From assembly GCA_008125075.1 (NCBI GenBank), contig VLTH01000001.1, positions 966,671 to 1,030,670 of the forward strand: DNA of 64,000 bases. Direction: 5' to 3'. Both the position numbers and the translations under genes were made by a program. Source of the DNA: Acetivibrio alkalicellulosi. GTDB taxonomy: Bacteria; Bacillota; Clostridia; Acetivibrionales; Acetivibrionaceae. Below the pieces are notes generated by a model. It saw only the letters and a list, made by a program, of their open reading frames with translations. It did no database searches and was not told the DNA's origin. This document shows, piece by piece, positions 28,211-38,845 of the stretch (positions within the stretch are counted from its first letter, which is position 1; each line of letters starts with the position of its first letter).

Positions 28211-30750
28211 TATCTCACCACCCCACTAACTGAAATTTCCGGAGTCCACAAATAGTCATATCCGAAATGGTAATTATCAAAATTAACATCAGCTTTTATC
28301 TCTATTTGATTAGAGCTGTTTAAATATTTTTCAGTATTATTAATTAAAATTGATTCATTTACAAATTCCCACTGGTCTGTTTCAATATTTCTGATATATA
28401 ACTCATAGCTATCTTTAATATCTTCAGGCATAGTATAATTATAATAATTGTAATCATGTTGTGTATTAATTGAAGAATATAACCTGAATTGATGTACAAT
28501 CAGTTCTTTAGGTATATCAAAGGTAAAATAAGCTTCTCCACTGTGAGGAAAAATAAATGAACCTGATGAAAAACTTTGTGCGTTTCCTTCGTTCCTAGTA
28601 CTATCAAGTCTAGCTTTTATTACTCCCTCAGGTATAGTTGTATTTTCACCTTTTTCAAACATTATTTCTTTCATTGTATAAATGACATTTGTGTTATATG
28701 TCTTTGGGTATTTATTATTTACTATAAGTCCATGATCAATTTCATCAAAATTTAATGCAACAAAGGCAATTTTTATCTTTGAAAATATAGATTGTGAACT
28801 AAGCATATTTGAAAAACTCTCATATGCGCTATTTAGGGCAATTCTTCTTCTCGTCTGTTCAAAATCAATATCTCGACTTCTTGAATAATGTCTATTTCCA
28901 TCAGGATATAGATTATTTATAAAGTTATGAAAGCCTTTTTTTACACTTGGATCATTTAATTGTACTTCTATTTTTTGCTCATCACCCGAAGGAATATCTC
29001 CCACATAAATAAACATATTACCTACTATTATAAATGAGTCTTCAAAATTAAATTTTGTATCATTTTTTATTGTTGCAATAAAATTTTCGTCTTCACTTAA
29101 AGATACACTTCTTAATACATCACTTTGATAATCAGTAGATAAGTTTGTTCTTAAGTATGCTGCTTCCCACATTGGCACGTTATAAATTTCATGAACCATA
29201 GGATTACTAAATAAAACTTTATTTGTAATAATTGCATCCTCAAAATCTTCATTGTCATAATGATAACTCATGTGAATATGGCGGTTGGAAAACATTTCCA
29301 TTCTTTGAGTTGGAGAAGACTCTATTCTCATAGTGCCTCTTGAATTATTAAATAGTCCTACAGATGAGTCAACATCAATTTTACCCACATTTGAATCTAT
29401 ATTTATTAATGAAAAGCTATTTAAAACAGCAGTTGTATATCTTGTTCTAAAACCTGCAACATATACAATACCAATAAACAAAAAGGATACTAGAGGTATT
29501 ATAAACCAGCTATAATCTCTTTTATCTTTATGCTTTAAAAAAATATACAAAAGAGGTCCTACAATTAAAGTATACAGTAAAATAATCACCAGCAAAAAGT
29601 AAAGTGGAGGTGAATGTTCTTCTGGAACTTGTGATATAAGATAATCATTTCTGTGATAAAAATTTCCGTCATAATTAGAATAATAATTTATACTATTAAA
29701 TCCATATGAAATCACATATTGCCACATGCTTTTGCTAAGATTTAAGTTTGTAAAAGGATCTAGTGTAGGATCAAAAGTCAAAACTATTATCTTTCCATTT
29801 CCTCTGTTGTAACTAATAGATAACGGATTTTCTTTATTACCCATAAAAACTTCTCCATCGCCAATAATACCCGTTGAAATTATACTCTCAAATTGATCTG
29901 AGTCACTTGATGGAAAAACGTTAAATTCATGATCAAATGTTATTCTTTTATGACTTGAGGTTTCATATGGTTTTAAAGTTTCTTTTAACCCACTATATAC
30001 TTTTCTACTATTTGGCCCAGTTCCAATAATCAAAGTTTTTCCACTTCTTATCCATTGTTCTAAGGCTTCATTTTGATTTTCTGATAAAGAAGACGTGTCA
30101 TAATCTGATATAATAATATAGTCAAAAGTTGAAAGTGCCTCTGCTTTATCAGGAAGAGTATCTTTGTCAATTTCTATTACTTCAAAGAAATTATCTGTAG
30201 CTGAAGTTATTTCTGAAGTTATAGGTGGCACAATACTTCTAATGGGATATGCAATATTTGTTTTATCATAACTAACAACACTTTCTTCTAATTTTATATT
30301 TCTAATAGATCTAAGCTTATTAACATCATCAGTCATTATTCCAATAACCTGAGATTCAGGTGGAAGAAGCTTGTTAAATGTATACTTGGTATCTACTAGT
30401 GTTTTGTTGGAGCTAATAATTTTAACATCATATGTTCTACTTGCTGTCATTATTGGAATATTCATTACAAATTCCTTATTTGAATTACTGGGTAAATCAA
30501 AGGGAATTGCATACACCATTTTAGAGTTATATCCATTAACAACAAAAATTTGTATTTCCCCATCAACATCATTGCCGTTGTTTTTCAGTTCTATATAAAA
30601 CGGACATATGGAATTAATTCTAACCATATTATTGTATCCAGCTTTAATAGAAACTTCAATGCTGCCAGGATTAGCATAATTTAAAAGGGGCGTTGTTAAT
30701 ACAATCATAAAAAAAACTAAAGTAATAAAAATTTTCTCCCTCGACCTCAT
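28210..30750 (-). CDS. large membrane protein, first gene of the MoxR/VWA/ABC operon
   Basis: The product has 846 residues. A signal peptide or anchor (about 7-26) is followed by a beta-rich extracellular region, a glutamine-amidotransferase-like segment (about 190-330, with EQWIRSGKTLIIGTG), and two central membrane segments (about 382-403, 415-435). The C-terminal part looks extracellular and beta-rich. Proteins of this shape precede ABC genes in MoxR operons of Gram-positive bacteria; function unknown. The ATG follows GAGGTGATTTTATT. A good promoter lies 75-105 bases upstream, so this is the operon head. Confidence 0.72.
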   Translation of the reverse strand: MRSREKIFITLVFFMIVLTTPLLNYANPGSIEVSIKAGYNNMVRINSICPFYIELKNNGNDVDGEIQIFVVNGYNSKMVYAIPFDLPSNSNKEFVMNIPIMTASRTYDVKIISSNKTLVDTKYTFNKLLPPESQVIGIMTDDVNKLRSIRNIKLEESVVSYDKTNIAYPIRSIVPPITSEITSATDNFFEVIEIDKDTLPDKAEALSTFDYIIISDYDTSSLSENQNEALEQWIRSGKTLIIGTGPNSRKVYSGLKETLKPYETSSHKRITFDHEFNVFPSSDSDQFESIISTGIIGDGEVFMGNKENPLSISYNRGNGKIIVLTFDPTLDPFTNLNLSKSMWQYVISYGFNSINYYSNYDGNFYHRNDYLISQVPEEHSPPLYFLLVIILLYTLIVGPLLYIFLKHKDKRDYSWFIIPLVSFLFIGIVYVAGFRTRYTTAVLNSFSLINIDSNVGKIDVDSSVGLFNNSRGTMRIESSPTQRMEMFSNRHIHMSYHYDNEDFEDAIITNKVLFSNPMVHEIYNVPMWEAAYLRTNLSTDYQSDVLRSVSLSEDENFIATIKNDTKFNFEDSFIIVGNMFIYVGDIPSGDEQKIEVQLNDPSVKKGFHNFINNLYPDGNRHYSRSRDIDFEQTRRRIALNSAYESFSNMLSSQSIFSKIKIAFVALNFDEIDHGLIVNNKYPKTYNTNVIYTMKEIMFEKGENTTIPEGVIKARLDSTRNEGNAQSFSSGSFIFPHSGEAYFTFDIPKELIVHQFRLYSSINTQHDYNYYNYTMPEDIKDSYELYIRNIETDQWEFVNESILINNTEKYLNSSNQIEIKADVNFDNYHFGYDYLWTPEISVSGVVR

Positions 30751-30826
30751 AATAAAATCACCTCAAATTAATTTGACTTTTTTATTCTAAAAAAGTTCCA
30801 CAAATATAATAATTCTTTCCCGCCAT

Positions 30827-30855
30827 ATTATAGCATTTATTTAGTTTAGAAACAA
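30827..30855 (-). promoter_or_regulatory. promoter of the eight-gene MoxR/VWA/ABC operon
   Basis: Minus-strand -35 TTGTTT (30850-30855), 17-base spacer, -10 TATAAT (30827-30832). The predicted transcript starts about 70 bases before the first gene. A stem ACTTTTTTA/TAAAAAAGT lies between promoter and ribosome site. Confidence 0.65.
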
Positions 30856-30876
30856 GAGAAAAGGTAGATTTGTAAT

Positions 30877-32814
30877 TTATCTTATACTAATTGAATACAA
30901 AGGACAGGTTGTTAAAAGATAAGAGTATTTTGTATTTTGGGCTAAGCTATCTAATGATATATATTTTTCTCCTCCTATCTCAACACTTTCAATTGAGTAA
31001 TCTTCTAGCGAATTATGATATTTCATATATGGCCTGTCCTCAATAAAACGCAATCCTATATTTTTCTCTATTAAATCTCCCTTAATATATAAAGATGGAC
31101 TTAAAAACTGACTGTAATAATCAATAACTTCTTTAGATAATTCACCAATAACATGATTAACTTCTTGATTGTCTATTGCTTTGCGGTTTTTATCTTCAAC
31201 AAATATAGTAAGTGCAATAGGTTCTCTATTTTCAAAGTAAACTATTGCCATATCTCCCGACAAACGTGACAATGATCCTATTTTGTTTGCAATCACTACG
31301 TTATCAGGAGCATAAAGAGCTATTCTATCCTTATTATAGGTCTTTTTCATAAAATCAATGCCTATGTTAGATAGACCATCTTCTAATATAGTTCTGTTTT
31401 CTAATAGCACAAGCATTTTTGTTAGATCGTAAGCGGTGCTAAAATTAACAGGTACAGGAGAATTCATTTCATAGAATTTACGATAAATCATTGTATCCTT
31501 TAGTCCATAGTTTTTACTTAAAGAGTTTATTTTGTTATAGCCTAATGCATCTATAATTATGTTTGCTGCTACATTATCGCTCAAACTAATCATTCTAAAT
31601 AAAATATCATTGTATGAATATTGTGTTCCCTCTTCTTGAAACTGAAGGTTTCCTGCACCAACTACCATTGATTCGTTAACATATTTGTCACTTTCTTTTA
31701 GGGTATATGTATTATAAAGACTGAGATTTCCCTTTTCAACCTCTTTAAGATAGCATAACAGATTTAGTACCTTTGATAGGCTGGCAGGATAAAATTTGTC
31801 AAATCCATTATAGTTTACAGAAGTATTTGTGGCAAAGTCATAAATACTAATTCTAATATTTTTATCAAGATTTTTTACATGTTTATCAATTATAGATAAC
31901 ACATGTTCTTTGTTACTTAAAGAATATGTAAAACTTAAATATGGTTTATTTTTAAGTGCTTTTTCAAAATTTAAAATTGCTTCTTCAAATTCTGAAAATG
32001 ATATGTTACCATAAGGTTCAAAATCCCCACTTTTAATCATAAGTAGGTTTAAAAAAACTGCTATATTAGCATGATAATATGTACTTTCAGGAATTAAATG
32101 ACCATCTGGAAAGTAATAAAAATCAATGTGATTAATACTTAGTTTATGAAAATAAATAATGTGATTTACAAGAGTTTTTGCAATTTCCCATCGGGGTATA
32201 TTGCCTTCCTCTTTTTTATATTGTGATTCCATTTGTTTTTTTACAAATTCAGAATATATATTTGCAAATTGTATCTCTTCATAATGTTCTATCGAAAAAT
32301 CTGAATCTGTCACCATAATTACCCTGTCTTTATATGAAACATTATTGTCAAATATTTCACTTATAGCTCTTAAAGGAACATATAACCTATCATTAATTAT
32401 CATGGAAGGAACATCTAAATTAACATTTTGCCCATTAACATCGATAACACTTGCTTCTGTTTTACAGCTTATTATTATATCATCTTTTGTCATTATTGCT
32501 GTGCGTTCTCTTGCATTCCATTGCACTTCAAAGCCTAAGTTTTCCGAAACAAATCTTACTGGAACTAAAGTCCTATTGTTAATTATAACTGGCATTATTT
32601 TTGTATTGCTATCATCTAATAAAACAAATTCATCATTAATTAATGCATAAGGATTATCAATTTTTAAAATTAATATGTTTTTTTCTACAAAATACTCATC
32701 AAGTTCTTCTTCTATTATATCAACCGCTTCTAAGGTTGTATCAAATTCTTGCTGTGCATTAGTCATTAAAAACATACATAAAAAAACTATAAATATAACT
32801 ACAAGTTTCTTCAT
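30877..32814 (-). CDS. secreted beta-lactamase-fold serine hydrolase with copper-amine-oxidase-N repeats
   Basis: The product has 645 residues. A signal peptide (about 1-21) is followed by two copper-amine-oxidase-N/stalk-like repeats (about 55-170; RTLVPVRFVSE and RLYVPLRAIS), which in Clostridia are surface modules and not amine oxidases. The C-terminal part (about 300-565) has the class A beta-lactamase triad of motifs: S345-L-S-K348, S412-D-N and K511-I-G-S. It could be a beta-lactamase relative or a peptidoglycan peptidase/esterase; the conventional KTG is KIG, so antibiotic resistance should not be assumed. The ATG follows GGGGGATTTTAG. It ends 22 bases before the promoter of the next operon. 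Confidence 0.78.
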   Translation of the reverse strand: MKKLVVIFIVFLCMFLMTNAQQEFDTTLEAVDIIEEELDEYFVEKNILILKIDNPYALINDEFVLLDDSNTKIMPVIINNRTLVPVRFVSENLGFEVQWNARERTAIMTKDDIIISCKTEASVIDVNGQNVNLDVPSMIINDRLYVPLRAISEIFDNNVSYKDRVIMVTDSDFSIEHYEEIQFANIYSEFVKKQMESQYKKEEGNIPRWEIAKTLVNHIIYFHKLSINHIDFYYFPDGHLIPESTYYHANIAVFLNLLMIKSGDFEPYGNISFSEFEEAILNFEKALKNKPYLSFTYSLSNKEHVLSIIDKHVKNLDKNIRISIYDFATNTSVNYNGFDKFYPASLSKVLNLLCYLKEVEKGNLSLYNTYTLKESDKYVNESMVVGAGNLQFQEEGTQYSYNDILFRMISLSDNVAANIIIDALGYNKINSLSKNYGLKDTMIYRKFYEMNSPVPVNFSTAYDLTKMLVLLENRTILEDGLSNIGIDFMKKTYNKDRIALYAPDNVVIANKIGSLSRLSGDMAIVYFENREPIALTIFVEDKNRKAIDNQEVNHVIGELSKEVIDYYSQFLSPSLYIKGDLIEKNIGLRFIEDRPYMKYHNSLEDYSIESVEIGGEKYISLDSLAQNTKYSYLLTTCPLYSISIR

Positions 32815-33166
32815 CTAAAATCCCCCAAAAAAAATGTCATCTTTTAGCAGCATTATATCATATCGCAGCGGAAGCTGCAATCAAAGAAGTAAGATCCGCT
32901 GCGATAAACAGAGGAACTATATCTTCACTTAAATAATACGCACCTTAGGTAATTTAATACATTGAAAAGAACAACTAATGATTATATAATATATAATGAA
33001 TAATGTATAAAGTTCAAAGCAAAATATAAACAATGTTTTAAATTTAAGTTTTAGTGGTATTAATTAATATAATGTTTAAGTAGTTAATCGTCGATATATA
33101 GTAATAAGTATATCATTAAAAAAATCTACTAATATATTTAATAAACATGCAACTAGGGGGTATTGA
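32815..33166. other. divergent intergenic region with a 12-bp inverted repeat
   Basis: This 352-bp gap separates two divergently transcribed genes. It holds a perfect 12-bp inverted repeat TATCGCAGCGGA (32861-32872) / TCCGCTGCGATA (32895-32906) with an inner GCAGC/GCTGC hairpin. This lies 47-92 bases upstream of the beta-lactamase-fold gene. It is far more GC-rich than its surroundings. No small gene is apparent. Confidence 0.65.
32962..32990 (+). promoter_or_regulatory. promoter of the GH77-like gene
   Basis: -35 TTGAAA (32962-32967), 17-base spacer, -10 TATAAT (32985-32990). The leader would be about 170 bases. Confidence 0.6.
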
Positions 33167-35371
33167 ATGGAAAAATTATCTCTAGATTCATATAATAAAA
33201 GGTCAAAAGTTATAGTTCCTGTATTTGCTGCAAATTCCACTTCAAGTTTTACTCGATTAGATGATGTAATTAAGATTCTTATGTCCATATTTCCAAAATG
33301 CAACGACTCAAAGTCTGATTCTCTTGAAGAGACTTTACAAAAGAAATTCTTTGAGCCAAACTTTCAGCTATCAGCCATAAAAACAGCATTAAGTTTTTTA
33401 AACAGTCGAGACTACACAGGTAATCTTGAGGATTTGTCCTATGTTATGCATTTTTTAAAGGATATAGGTGTAACCGATATTGCCGAACTTCCCTTTACTC
33501 AAAAGCATCAAAGCACTACAAGTCCCTTTTCTTCATCTTACTTTGGGCTAGAACTTGATTATCTGGTTTTGGAATTAGTACCAGAAGTACAAGAAGATCC
33601 TGAGTTGATGTCAATGATTCCAAAAAGGTCTGTTTCTTATGAAAAAGACTTGTGTTGTAATTTTGATATCCATCGGGAGGCACGAAGAGTAATCCTATCT
33701 AAAGCTTCAAAAAAGTTTTTTAATAACATTTATTTGAATTCAGATTCTAAGCGTGCTAAGGACTATGAAAAATATGTTAACAAATATTGCCAGCAGTTAA
33801 AAAGAAATGCAATTTTTTTAATTGTTCAATCTAAGGTATTAAATACCTATGGCAATGCTACGCCTGATTTTAGAACATGGCCTATAGAGTACCAAAATCC
33901 AGAAAGTATAGAAGTTAAGAGATTGGCCAAACTTTACACTGAAGATATTGAATGTTATAAGTATAGTCAGTTTTGCATTCATGAACAGCAGCTTTTAATA
34001 AAAGATTTATATAGAGAATTAGGATTAAAACGTGAAGTAAATATCGCTTTTGGAATTGACCCCTCTGCTAGTGGAGACGTTTGGGCACTTCAGGGCAAAG
34101 CCTTTAATATCGATTATGAACTTGGAACGGACAATGGACAAAATTGGTGTATTCCACCCTATATTACTGAAGGTGATATCTACTATGAGCTTATGAATGA
34201 CCGGATTAAGTATCTATCTCAATATATAGATATATTATTTCTAGATCATATGTGTGGTTATGCAACTCAGTATATAATGAAAAGAGGAGATCCTCTAGAT
34301 GGTGGCAAATATGAAATTGATCCTGCAAACCGAACTCAAAAAATTAAAAATGTTGAAAAAATTATCAAGATTGCTTTAAAACACGGACTTGAAGTTGGAG
34401 GGGAAACTCTTGGTGATATGGCAAGGCAGAGTGCCGTTGAGGAAGCCATCAGAAAAATGAAAAAAACTGGTCACCCAATTCCTGAAATGTATGTTGCTCC
34501 TCATAAAAACATTAGTGGTCAATATGAAAATCCTCAAACCCTGCCTGAAAACACAGAGTTGTTTTTGTCTACCCATGACCTTCCTACCATAATACAGATA
34601 CTTTGTTGTCAAAGGGGTAGTGTATTATTAAATGACTTTATGTATCCAGAGCATAAAATAGCCAACTTTTTAAGTCAACAGTTTGGAATTCTTACAACTC
34701 CTAATCAAACGCCTTTAAGGCCTGAAGATATTACCCCTCAAATGGGTATAGCAATGCTGGAAGTCTTTATGACATCTTCTGCACAAACTGTAACTATTCC
34801 TCTTCAGGATATTTTTGCTCTATTGTTTCCTCAAGAAGTGGGTGTTAAGGAGTATTTTAATTTAAACATTGCTGGTTCTTCTTGCGGAGTTGGAAATGAA
34901 AATAAAAACTTTAGTAGAATTTTACCTCCTATACAAAAGCTTGAGCCTTTTAAAGATCAGCTTCGAAAAATTTTCACAAGAACTGAGCAACCATTTGATT
35001 ATCCACAAAGACTGATTGAACATGGTATGTTCTTTACTTGGATTGCCAATATTACACCAGGTCGTAAGCTTATATATCAAAATCCTTCAAATAAAAAGTG
35101 GGAGTTATTTAATCATAGCAGTGAGGGTGTACCTGTAATGGAAATGGTTGTTTCCAATCTTACCAAGGACAAGCAAATTGGTACCATTGAACTGCCAAAA
35201 GAATTTAGAAATTTGATAAAGCAAAAAAAGAAATATCGACTTGTAGATATTAGCTCAATAAATATAGACAAGGGATGTTACTATCGCAAGGGTCAGGAAA
35301 TGCTAGGACACATTTATATAGAACTGTCAAAAAAGACCGATCACCATTTTATTATATATGAATTGCCATAA
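33167..35371 (+). CDS. divergent GH77-like 4-alpha-glucanotransferase
   Basis: The product has 734 residues and no signal peptide. Several landmarks match amylomaltase/MalQ: LPFTQ...SPFSSSYFG near 108-126 (MalQ LPLGP..SPY...S), GQNWCIPPY at 324-332, and three likely catalytic acids: D360 in LDHMCGY (MalQ DHFRG), E413 in GGETLG (MalQ EDLG) and D471 in STHD. TIPLQD near 543-548 matches the late MalQ motif. GH77 enzymes move alpha-1,4-glucan segments in the cytoplasm during glycogen or maltodextrin metabolism. The long helical insert (about 130-290) and weak similarity elsewhere set it apart. No malP, glg or other maltodextrin genes are nearby. The ATG follows AGGGGGTATTGA, and it is one of the few plus-strand genes. 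Confidence 0.72.
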   Translation: MEKLSLDSYNKRSKVIVPVFAANSTSSFTRLDDVIKILMSIFPKCNDSKSDSLEETLQKKFFEPNFQLSAIKTALSFLNSRDYTGNLEDLSYVMHFLKDIGVTDIAELPFTQKHQSTTSPFSSSYFGLELDYLVLELVPEVQEDPELMSMIPKRSVSYEKDLCCNFDIHREARRVILSKASKKFFNNIYLNSDSKRAKDYEKYVNKYCQQLKRNAIFLIVQSKVLNTYGNATPDFRTWPIEYQNPESIEVKRLAKLYTEDIECYKYSQFCIHEQQLLIKDLYRELGLKREVNIAFGIDPSASGDVWALQGKAFNIDYELGTDNGQNWCIPPYITEGDIYYELMNDRIKYLSQYIDILFLDHMCGYATQYIMKRGDPLDGGKYEIDPANRTQKIKNVEKIIKIALKHGLEVGGETLGDMARQSAVEEAIRKMKKTGHPIPEMYVAPHKNISGQYENPQTLPENTELFLSTHDLPTIIQILCCQRGSVLLNDFMYPEHKIANFLSQQFGILTTPNQTPLRPEDITPQMGIAMLEVFMTSSAQTVTIPLQDIFALLFPQEVGVKEYFNLNIAGSSCGVGNENKNFSRILPPIQKLEPFKDQLRKIFTRTEQPFDYPQRLIEHGMFFTWIANITPGRKLIYQNPSNKKWELFNHSSEGVPVMEMVVSNLTKDKQIGTIELPKEFRNLIKQKKKYRLVDISSINIDKGCYYRKGQEMLGHIYIELSKKTDHHFIIYELP

Positions 35372-35390
35372 AGTGTAGATGGTTATTACA

Positions 35391-35440
35391 AACTTCCACT
35401 ACTATTTTTCACATTATCAGGTTAAATAGTAGTGGAAGTT
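35391..35440 (+). terminator. 17-bp perfect hairpin after the GH77-like gene
   Basis: AACTTCCACTACTATTT (35391-35407) pairs exactly with 35424-35440, starting 20 bases past the stop codon. The T-run is weak, so it may be a dispersed palindrome; the TTCCACTACTATTTCAC word recurs at 36811 and 38883. Confidence 0.6.
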
Positions 35441-35478
35441 GTATTTTCAGCATTATTAAAATCTGCTGCTTCAAGAAT

Positions 35479-35514
35479 AAAAAAAGCAATCTCAATTTTA
35501 TTTAATGAGATTGC
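35479..35514 (-). terminator. intrinsic terminator after ackA
   Basis: GCAATCTCA / TGAGATTGC (35486-35494 with 35506-35514) is followed on the minus strand by seven T residues, 40-75 bases past the ackA stop. This is a good rho-independent terminator for pta-ackA. Confidence 0.8.
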
Positions 35515-35555
35515 ATCTTAACATAATTCTATAAAATTTATTTAAAATGGATTTA

Positions 35556-36749
35556 CTACTTAATTAATTTTACTGTTTCTCTTGCAATTGCAAGCTCTTC
35601 ATTTGTAGGAATAATTAAAGTCCTTACCCTTGAATCAGGAGTACTTATGTCTAACTCCTGACCTTTTATTTTATTCTTTTCCTCATCAATTTTTATACCT
35701 AAAAAGTCCATATCCTTTAATACTCTAGTTCTTACATAGTCATTATTTTCTCCAATTCCTGCAGTGAAAACAACTGCATCAATGCCATTCATAACTGCAG
35801 CGTAATCTCCAATAAATCTCTTTACTTTGTAACAGAATATATCTAAAGAAAGTTTTGCTCTATCATTTCCAGCTTCTGCGGCATCCTGAACATCTCTAAA
35901 ATCACTACTTATACCTGATATCCCTAAAACCCCTGATTTTTTATTTAGAAAATCACTAATGTCCTTTACTGTCATTTTTTCTTTTTCCATCAGAAAAGAT
36001 ATAACTGCTGGGTCAATTGTTCCACTTCTAGTTCCCATACACAGACCTTGAAGAGGAGTAAAACCCATAGATGTATCAACAGACTTGCCGTTTTTTATAG
36101 CACAAATACTTGCACCATTACCTAAATGACATGAAATAATCTTCATATCCTCTAAATTTTTTCCAAGCATACTGGCAGCTCTTTCTGCTACATATTTATG
36201 TGAGGTTCCGTGAAATCCATATCTCCTTAGACCATACTTTTCATAAATTTCATAAGGAAGTGCATAAATGTATGCCTCCATTGGCATTGTTTGATGAAAC
36301 GCCGTATCAAAAACAGCTATCATTGGAACATTTGGCATTATGTGTTTACACGCTTCAATGCCAATAATATTTGCAGGGTTATGAAGTGGTGCTAATTCTA
36401 CACATTCCTTTATAGCATCCATTACTTCATCATCAATTATTACTGAATCATGAAACTTCTCCCCACCATGAACAACACGGTGACCTACGGCACCAATTTC
36501 ATCCATGCTTTTGATAACACCATTTTCATCATCAGTTAGTGCATTTATTACTTCCTGTATAGCCAACTTGTGATTATATAAATCTTTTTCAATAACAACT
36601 GGATTCTCTCCAACTTTAGAATGCTTTAAAAATGAATGCTCTAAACCAATTCTGTCACATACTCCTTTAGCAAGAGCACTCTCATTAGTCATATCAATTA
36701 ATTGATATTTTAAAGATGAGCTTCCAGTATTAATAACCAATATTTTCAT
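35556..36749 (-). CDS. ackA: acetate kinase
   Basis: The product has 397 residues, normal for the family. It carries the opening signature [13 protein letters not shown], then [33 protein letters not shown] and the late FTAGIGEN motif. It catalyses acetyl phosphate + ADP to acetate + ATP, the last step of substrate-level ATP formation in acetogenic fermentation. It follows pta at 140 bp on the same strand. The ATG is preceded by GGAGTGGAGTATA. Confidence 0.98.
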   Translation of the reverse strand: MKILVINTGSSSLKYQLIDMTNESALAKGVCDRIGLEHSFLKHSKVGENPVVIEKDLYNHKLAIQEVINALTDDENGVIKSMDEIGAVGHRVVHGGEKFHDSVIIDDEVMDAIKECVELAPLHNPANIIGIEACKHIMPNVPMIAVFDTAFHQTMPMEAYIYALPYEIYEKYGLRRYGFHGTSHKYVAERAASMLGKNLEDMKIISCHLGNGASICAIKNGKSVDTSMGFTPLQGLCMGTRSGTIDPAVISFLMEKEKMTVKDISDFLNKKSGVLGISGISSDFRDVQDAAEAGNDRAKLSLDIFCYKVKRFIGDYAAVMNGIDAVVFTAGIGENNDYVRTRVLKDMDFLGIKIDEEKNKIKGQELDISTPDSRVRTLIIPTNEELAIARETVKLIK

Positions 36750-36810
36750 TATACTCCACTCCTCTGATTATTATAAAATTATCCATATTTAGGATTACTT
36801 AAAATACAAT

Positions 36811-36870
36811 TTCCACTATTATTTCACTAAAAACTTATTTTGCGCCATATAAATCCCAGTGAAAAGTGGA
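36811..36870. repeat. imperfect inverted repeat between pta and ackA
   Basis: TTCCACTATTATTTCACT (36811-36828) is mirrored imperfectly by AGTGAAAAGTGGA (36858-36870). The same words occur at 7270, 35391 and 38883, so this belongs to a dispersed family. It could act as an RNA stabiliser or partial terminator between the two genes. Confidence 0.5.
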
Positions 36871-36889
36871 GATAATACTTAACTAATCC

Positions 36890-37949
<1,060 letters not shown>

Positions 37950-38026
37950 GATTGCATATAAGTTTTTTTTCACAATATTAATCATTTGAGATAAAATACT
38001 GGCATTTATTTAGCTTTTTCTTGGAT

Positions 38027-38845
38027 TTAGTGTCCTATGGATATAAGATGCTCAATTTCTTTTAATTGACTTTCTAAATCTGCTTTTGTCAAATGACTTA
38101 AAAAAGACAATTTATATTCCAACGCTTTTTTAATAACTTCAAGTGCTTTATCTAATTTTTTGTTTTTCATAAGTACTTGACTATAATTGTAGTAGGCTTC
38201 TGGAAATTCAGGCTTTAGTTTCATTAGTTCTTCATATATTTCCTCTGCCTTTACTATTTCATCTGCAAGATAATAATTATGTCCTAAATTATCAACTATT
38301 ATTGCATCTGAATCGTTATACCCGTATGCTTCCTTATTAAATTCAAGTGCTCTTGATATATCTCCCTTTAATATAAGAAGATAACCCAAACTTCCATATA
38401 CAATAGAACTTTTATAGTTTTTGATTACTTCACTAAGCATATCAACCGCTTCATCTAACTGATCTTTTTTCCATAATACAAGAGCGTAGTTGGACTTTGC
38501 CATACTTTCACTGTCTTCATCTAAATCAGAGTTAATAATACTTTGAAATACTTTATCTGATTCATCAATTTTGCCTGCTTTAAGAAGCAAATATGCATAT
38601 GTTATTTTGGGTCTGGGATTTTGACTGGACTTTGAAGCCTTCTCATACAATCTCAACGCATTATCCATATCTCCCTTTTTATAAGCACTAGCTGCAAATA
38701 CTTCATGTAATACACTTCTTCCTGATATAAGCATATATATAATAAACACACCTAAAACCACTATTCCAAGAATTTGATTATATAAAAAGGAAAAGAAAAC
38801 TGCTGCCATTGATAATATCATTTTTATAGGTACTTTCTTCGTCAT
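38027..38845 (-). CDS. membrane-anchored TPR-repeat protein
   Basis: The product has 272 residues. Residues about 8-41 form one or two membrane segments. The rest is a run of tetratricopeptide repeats (about 45-265), for example AYKKGDMDNALRLYEKA and YYNYSQVLMKNKKLDKALEVIKKAL. TPRs bind other proteins; the partner is unknown. It precedes pta on the same strand but pta has its own promoter, so they are probably separate. The start has a clear GGAGGTTTTTA site. Confidence 0.85.
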   Translation of the reverse strand: MTKKVPIKMILSMAAVFFSFLYNQILGIVVLGVFIIYMLISGRSVLHEVFAASAYKKGDMDNALRLYEKASKSSQNPRPKITYAYLLLKAGKIDESDKVFQSIINSDLDEDSESMAKSNYALVLWKKDQLDEAVDMLSEVIKNYKSSIVYGSLGYLLILKGDISRALEFNKEAYGYNDSDAIIVDNLGHNYYLADEIVKAEEIYEELMKLKPEFPEAYYNYSQVLMKNKKLDKALEVIKKALEYKLSFLSHLTKADLESQLKEIEHLISIGH

